NCBI RefSeq assembly: GCF_002150765.1
Contig: NZ_MUYM01000038.1
Location: 23,009-87,008, forward strand
Length of the DNA stretch: 64,000 bases
Direction of reading: 5' to 3'
Origin: Lentzea kentuckyensis
Lineage (GTDB): Bacteria > Actinomycetota > Actinomycetes > Mycobacteriales > Pseudonocardiaceae
Each line of letters opens with the position of its first letter. Position 1 is the first letter of the stretch. The notes beneath the pieces are model-generated. The model saw nothing but the letters and a program-made list of their open reading frames with translations. It ran no database searches and was not told the DNA's origin. This document shows positions 60,200 through 64,000 of this stretch, piece after piece. A program made the position numbers and the translations under genes.

Positions 60200-61405
60200 C
60201 TATTTGTAAATCTCCAGCACCGCACGGGCGGCCCTGCGTCCGGAGTACAGCGCGCCCTGGATCGAGCTGGTGTCACGGTGGTCGCCGCACACGTAACGAC
60301 GTCCGCCCGCACGGACGGACTGCCGCAGCCGGTGCGGCGCGTTCATCGACGGGAGCGCACGCTCGATGTCGTACCTCCGCAGGATTTCCCATCGACTGGA
60401 GTCGGTGCCGTACAGGCGGTTCAGGTGCGTGCGAACGTCCTGTTCGGACGCTTCTCCCAGCACGGTTGCCTGCACCAGCGGGGCGTGCGGCGAGTAGGGG
60501 CGCGAGACCTCCGACATCACGGCGGTGTTCACGACCGGACCACCGTTGGCGTCGATCACCAGGCACCCGTCGCGCAGCGGGGACCGCGGCGGCCGGAAGT
60601 ACCAGGTGGTCACGCTGTTCCAGCGGGGTTCGGCCAGCCCCGGCAGCAGGGTGGCCGCGGTCGTGCCGTCCGTCGCCACGACCACCGCGTCGGCGGCCAC
60701 GTGTCCGCCGCCTTCGAGGTCCACGCCGTCGTCGTGCACAGCGCGCACGGCGGTTTCCAGTTGGACGGTCCCCTCGGGCAACCGCGCCACCATCGCCTTC
60801 GGCAGCTCACCCATGCCGAGCGCGGGCACGGCCGCACCACCCCGCGCGAAGCTGCGCCACACCAGGTGGAAGAAGCGCGACGAGGTCTTCAGATCCCGTT
60901 CCAGGAACACGCCGGAGAGGAACCGGCGGAACACCGCGTCCACCGCCCGGTCGGTGATGCCGAGGCGGCGTAACTCTTCTCGCGTCGTTCGGTCCGTTGC
61001 GGCGAGAAGCGGCCACACGGGCCCGAAAGCGTCACGCGCCGAGAACGCGGCCAGCGCCGCCAGATCGCGCGCGCCCAGCACGTGCTGACGCAGCATTCCG
61101 TCCCACGCGGCGGATCCGCTGCCGCGGGGGTCGGCGAGCAGGTCGTGCCTGCCGTTGTCGTGCACGAACACGCCAGACCGCAAGTGCCGCAACGGGAACG
61201 GGCCCAGGTCCAGCCGCTCCAGCTCCGGGTACGCGGGCAGCATGATCTGGAAACCCCGGTCGAACCGCACGCCGTCGACGACGTCCGTCCGGACGCGGCC
61301 ACCGACCTCGTCACCGGCCTCCAGCACGGTGACTTCGACGCCGGCCGCGGTCAGTTCCAACGCAGCGCTCAACCCCGCAAGGCCTGCTCCCACCACCACG
61401 ATCAC
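60200..61405 (-). CDS. FAD-dependent amine-oxidase-fold protein (phytoene dehydrogenase/PPO-like), 401 aa
   Basis: N-terminal Rossmann FAD motif VVVGAGLAGLSAALEL (about 3-18) followed by GDEVGGRVRTD, and a C-terminal GDHRDTSSIQGALYSGRRAA typical of flavin-containing amine oxidases, phytoene desaturases and protoporphyrinogen-oxidase-like proteins. The substrate is not clear. The GTG at 61405 puts the FAD motif at the N-terminus as usual; a GTG at 61450 overlapping the MarR stop (GTGA) is a real alternative and would add 15 residues. It lies downstream of the MarR gene on the same strand. Confidence 0.83.
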   Translation of the reverse strand: MIVVVGAGLAGLSAALELTAAGVEVTVLEAGDEVGGRVRTDVVDGVRFDRGFQIMLPAYPELERLDLGPFPLRHLRSGVFVHDNGRHDLLADPRGSGSAAWDGMLRQHVLGARDLAALAAFSARDAFGPVWPLLAATDRTTREELRRLGITDRAVDAVFRRFLSGVFLERDLKTSSRFFHLVWRSFARGGAAVPALGMGELPKAMVARLPEGTVQLETAVRAVHDDGVDLEGGGHVAADAVVVATDGTTAATLLPGLAEPRWNSVTTWYFRPPRSPLRDGCLVIDANGGPVVNTAVMSEVSRPYSPHAPLVQATVLGEASEQDVRTHLNRLYGTDSSRWEILRRYDIERALPSMNAPHRLRQSVRAGGRRYVCGDHRDTSSIQGALYSGRRAARAVLEIYK

Positions 61406-61446
61406 AAATCGACGGTATGGGCCGCACCGCGGGTTCGCATGACGGG

Positions 61447-61851
61447 TCACTCATCGAGCGCGATGTTCAACAGACCGCCCAGTTGCTGGAGCTGCTCGGC
61501 CGACAACGCGCTGAACGACGACTCGACGACGCCGTCGACCAGGCCCTGCCCCTCGGCCCGCAGCCGCGCACCTTCCTCGGTGAGCCGATGACGCACAGCG
61601 CGCCCCGGCCCGGCCACCCGCTCGATGAGCCCGCGCTCGGCCATCCGCACCGCCAGGGAACCGAACGACTGGTCGGTCTGGAAGGTCAGCACCGCGAGGT
61701 CGTGCAGCGACGCGTCCGGCCGTTGATGCAGATGACGCAAGGTGTCCCACTGCACGAGCGACAGTCCGAGCGGGGCCAGCGCCTGGCTGAGCGCCCGGTG
61801 GTGGCGGTGCTGCAGGCGCTTCACGGCAAGAGCGACGTCAGTGGGTTTCAC
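61447..61851 (-). CDS. MarR-family regulator, 134 aa
   Basis: Winged-helix MarR protein: LVQWDTLRHLHQRPDASLHDLAVLTFQTDQSF, in parts, covers the recognition region, and RMAERGLIERV with RAVRHRLTEEG the wing. GTG start. It is divergent from the alpha/beta-hydrolase gene, separated by 55 bp containing two operator-like palindromes, and is coupled to the FAD oxidoreductase gene. It probably represses both directions. Confidence 0.88.
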   Translation of the reverse strand: MKPTDVALAVKRLQHRHHRALSQALAPLGLSLVQWDTLRHLHQRPDASLHDLAVLTFQTDQSFGSLAVRMAERGLIERVAGPGRAVRHRLTEEGARLRAEGQGLVDGVVESSFSALSAEQLQQLGGLLNIALDE

Positions 61852-61879
61852 AGCGGAGAGCTTAACCAGCTTGCTTATC

Positions 61880-61905
61880 TAAGGATACTTACATAAGGTT
61901 CCTTA
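61880..61905. promoter_or_regulatory. Twin operator-like palindromes between MarR and hydrolase genes
   Basis: TAAGGATACTTA (61880-61891) and TAAGGTTCCTTA (61894-61905) are near-identical 12-bp dyads, 14 bp centre to centre, in an AT-rich island that ends at the hydrolase ATG. The second dyad also supplies the AAGG ribosome site, so bound MarR could block both transcription and initiation. Confidence 0.65.
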
Positions 61906-61906
61906 C

Positions 61907-62581
61907 ATGACCTACTTACTTCTTCACGGCGGTGGCGGCGCCCGCACGATGACGGCGTTCGCGGACCTGCTGGCCGATCGCACCGGTGCCCAGGTGCTCG
62001 CACCGACCCATCCGGGCTTCGGCGGTACGCCGCGCGCCGGGCTCACCGACGTTCCCGGCCTCGCGCGGCACTACGTCGCCCTGCTCGACCAGCAGGACCT
62101 CACGAACGTGACGGTGGTCGGCAACTCGTTCGGCGGCTGGCTCGCGGCCGAGATCGCCCTGTGCGCCAGCCCCCGCGTGAGCAGCGCGGTGATCGTCAAC
62201 GGGATCGGCATCGAGGTCGCCGGCCACCCGATGACCGACGTCAGCGGCATGTCCGTCGCCGAGATCCAGTCGTTCTCGTTCCACGACCCCGGCAAGGCGC
62301 CCGCACCGGCCGGCGGCGGCCCGAGCCCGGACGTGCAGGCGCTCATCTCCTACGCCGGACCGTCCATGTCGGACCCGACGCTGCTCGGCCGGCTCGGCGA
62401 CGTGCGCCTTCCCGTCCATGTGCTCTGGGGCGAGAGCGACCGGATCGTCGATCCGGGCTACGGCAAGGCGTACGCGGCCGCGATCCCGTCGGCGACGTTC
62501 ACCCTGCTCCCCCGCACCGGCCACCTGCCCCAGGTCGAGACACCCGAGGACCTGCTCACGGCGCTGCTCGCGCTCAGGTGA
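61907..62581 (+). CDS. Alpha/beta hydrolase, 224 aa
   Basis: Compact serine hydrolase fold. The nucleophile elbow is GNSFGG (Ser near 70), the acid lies in WGESDRIVD (Asp near 180) and the His in RTGHLPQVE (near 206). LLHGGGGARTMTAF supplies the oxyanion loop. The ATG is decided by the close AAGG site and the family N-terminus MTYLLLHGGGG. Control by the divergent MarR protein is likely. It converges with the glycoside gene (8-bp overlap). The substrate is unknown. Confidence 0.87.
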   Translation: MTYLLLHGGGGARTMTAFADLLADRTGAQVLAPTHPGFGGTPRAGLTDVPGLARHYVALLDQQDLTNVTVVGNSFGGWLAAEIALCASPRVSSAVIVNGIGIEVAGHPMTDVSGMSVAEIQSFSFHDPGKAPAPAGGGPSPDVQALISYAGPSMSDPTLLGRLGDVRLPVHVLWGESDRIVDPGYGKAYAAAIPSATFTLLPRTGHLPQVETPEDLLTALLALR

Positions 62582-64000
62582 ACCGGGGTTCGACACCTCG
62601 CAGCCGCAGGTGGGCGAGCAACGGCTGGGAATGGCTGTGCAGGTTGGCGACCGGATAGGCCTGCATCGCGACGCCGACATCGGGCAGCGCCCACGTCTCG
62701 CCGGGCCGATCGCTCTCCGGCGCGAGATAGCAGTCGGGGCCGGACAGGGTGCCGGTCCACGTTTCCGGGTAGGCGGCGGTGTGCGCGTGCAGGGTCATGC
62801 GCCGCCACTCGTCCCACGCCAGTTCCGGGTCGTACCGGGAAGCCGCCCAGATCAGCGTCATGTTGACCGAGAACCACACCTGGCCCTGCCCGCTGACCGG
62901 CCACCGATGCCGCGCGCCCAGCGGTGACCCGGCTCGGCACGTTTCGTCGATCGTGTGCAGCAACGCGCGTGCCTGCTCTGGAGTGGCCGCACCGCAGAGG
63001 ATCGCCCACGGCTGCACCTCCAGCCACAGGTCGTGATCGCCAACTGGCTCACCACCGGGGGCGTGCGCGCGCCGGAACCAACGGCCGTTCCACTCCCCTG
63101 CAACCCGTTCGCGGAGATCGGCCGCACGGTCGCGCGCCTCTTCCGCCGTCGCGTGGTCACCCAGCCGTTCGGCGAGACCCGCGTACACCGGGAGCACCCA
63201 GGCGGCCATCGCCGAGTTCAGCACCGACTCACCGCGTTCGATCATCAGGTCGCGGTCCACGCCGGACTCGCTGATGGCGAGGTCGTTCCAGTCGGCGTTG
63301 AGGATGCGGACGTGCCCGTGCTCCCCCACGCCCACCTCGTCGACGAAGAACCGGAACTGGCGCCGCAGGTTCTCCGCCAGCGGTACGGGATCCGCGCCGT
63401 GGCACGGGTGATACGGCACCGGCCGGCCGAACGCGGCCAGGTCGCCGGTCGCCGCGGCGTACTCGGCGGCCAGCCAGAGCGCCCACAGGTTCTGGTCGGA
63501 CGGCCGGAACAGCTGGGTCCAGGGCTGCTTGTGACCGTCGAGCGCGTACGGCAGGTCGCCGTCCGGGCTGCCCCAGGCGCAGGTGTTGCGCAGGACCGAG
63601 AGCGCGAGGTCCGGTTCGAGGTGGACGAGCGGGAGGGCGTGTTGCAACGGATCCCTTGCGGCGCCGTTGAATCCGTGCCGGAACGCATAGGCGGATCCCT
63701 GGTTCAGGGTGTGGCCGCCGAGCACCCCGTCGACGCAGGCGCCGCCCGTGAGCATGGCCGCGTGCCAGGTGATCTCCGGAGTCTCGGCCGGAAGGCGTTC
63801 CCGTAGCGCGGCAAGGCTGTCGGCGTAGACCACCGCCGGGTCCACGGGTTCGTCCAGAAAACCGAACCGGAACCACGCGGTGGTCCGCCCGCCCGGTGGC
63901 ACCTCCAGCGCGATCCCGACCGTCAACTTTCCGGCAACGCCCTCCACCCGCTCGCCGCCGCACACCTCCAACCCCACCCGCTGTCGATGAAGGGACCCTT
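62574..64000 (-). CDS. GH94/GH36-type glycoside phosphorylase/hydrolase, 3' part
   Basis: The frame is open to the right edge, so the N-terminus is missing. The visible ~475 residues form the (alpha/alpha)6 catalytic barrel of GH94-like enzymes: DPLQHALPLVHLEPDLAL (in parts), DLPYALDGH, SDQNLWALWLAAEYA, the general-acid region ILNADWNDLA, and a C-terminal cap ending LRLRGVEPRF. GH94 enzymes phosphorolyse beta-linked disaccharides or elongate cyclic glucans; which sugar is handled here cannot be told. Confidence 0.8.
   Translation of the reverse strand, partial: GSLHRQRVGLEVCGGERVEGVAGKLTVGIALEVPPGGRTTAWFRFGFLDEPVDPAVVYADSLAALRERLPAETPEITWHAAMLTGGACVDGVLGGHTLNQGSAYAFRHGFNGAARDPLQHALPLVHLEPDLALSVLRNTCAWGSPDGDLPYALDGHKQPWTQLFRPSDQNLWALWLAAEYAAATGDLAAFGRPVPYHPCHGADPVPLAENLRRQFRFFVDEVGVGEHGHVRILNADWNDLAISESGVDRDLMIERGESVLNSAMAAWVLPVYAGLAERLGDHATAEEARDRAADLRERVAGEWNGRWFRRAHAPGGEPVGDHDLWLEVQPWAILCGAATPEQARALLHTIDETCRAGSPLGARHRWPVSGQGQVWFSVNMTLIWAASRYDPELAWDEWRRMTLHAHTAAYPETWTGTLSGPDCYLAPESDRPGETWALPDVGVAMQAYPVANLHSHSQPLLAHLRLRGVEPRFT

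Overview
The window is very GC-rich, with short intergenic gaps, many ATGA/GTGA start-stop overlaps and frequent GTG starts. This fits a filamentous actinomycete. An IniB/dynamin-like operon, a DUF222 HNH protein, an AlkB-rubredoxin fusion and the many PKS, P450 and regulator genes suggest the Pseudonocardiales (inference). No tRNA, rRNA, CRISPR array or phage genes were recognised.

Region 1 (1-20.5 kb) is the right-hand part of a PUFA-synthase-like secondary lipid cluster. It holds a PfaA-type subunit cut by the window edge (AT end, one ACP, KR, DH), a giant KS-CLF-AT-DH-DH subunit and a PfaD-type flavin enoylreductase. Next come two enlarged acyl-CoA dehydrogenase paralogs and a dedicated acetyl-CoA carboxylase set (fused AccDA, AccB, AccC), with a DHA2-type exporter convergent at the end. 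Between the two dehydrogenases lies a scar of a tandem duplication of the gene junction, leaving a 58-codon mini-ORF.

Region 2 (20.6-26.1 kb) holds a small secreted two-repeat protein, two tandem PucR-type regulators of identical length, and a compact unit read leftwards: P450-B, a 29-residue aromatic-tailed peptide, P450-A. A perfect 13-bp hairpin separates the peptide gene from P450-A. The arrangement looks like a P450-modified RiPP pathway and is the most interesting candidate for an undescribed system here.

Region 3 (26.2-37.5 kb) holds an HNH/DUF222 protein and an iniBAC-like operon (an acidic Gly/Asp-rich protein, an IniB-N-like protein and two dynamin-family GTPases). Divergent from it is a membrane-anchored Hsp70-like protein, followed by a small membrane protein, a second junction-duplication scar, a LuxR-type regulator and a substrate-binding-domain protein without a signal peptide. 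An orphan ketosynthase faces this set.

Region 4 (37.6-49.1 kb) is mostly signalling and housekeeping: a PAS-GGDEF-EAL protein, a spermidine-synthase-like protein, a VanZ-RDD membrane protein, a PAS-GAF-PAS-SpoIIE-kinase-STAS protein, a cupin, a VOC protein, a cation/proton antiporter and an SNase-fold envelope protein.

Region 5 (49.3-57.5 kb) starts with a 130-bp fold-back element. A PaaX-type regulator then stands divergent from a five-gene catabolic operon (SDR, amidohydrolase, MaoC hydratase, MHS transporter, AMP-forming CoA ligase), which resembles the hydroxycinnamate side-chain-shortening (cou) genes of Rhodococcus. A three-domain PNPOx-FNR-ferredoxin fusion faces this operon and is divergent from a TetR regulator.

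Region 6 (58.1-64 kb) holds a TetR regulator with an AlkB-rubredoxin alkane hydroxylase, an FAD amine-oxidase-fold protein with a MarR regulator, an alpha/beta hydrolase behind twin operator-like sites, and a partial GH94/GH36-type glycoside enzyme running off the right edge.
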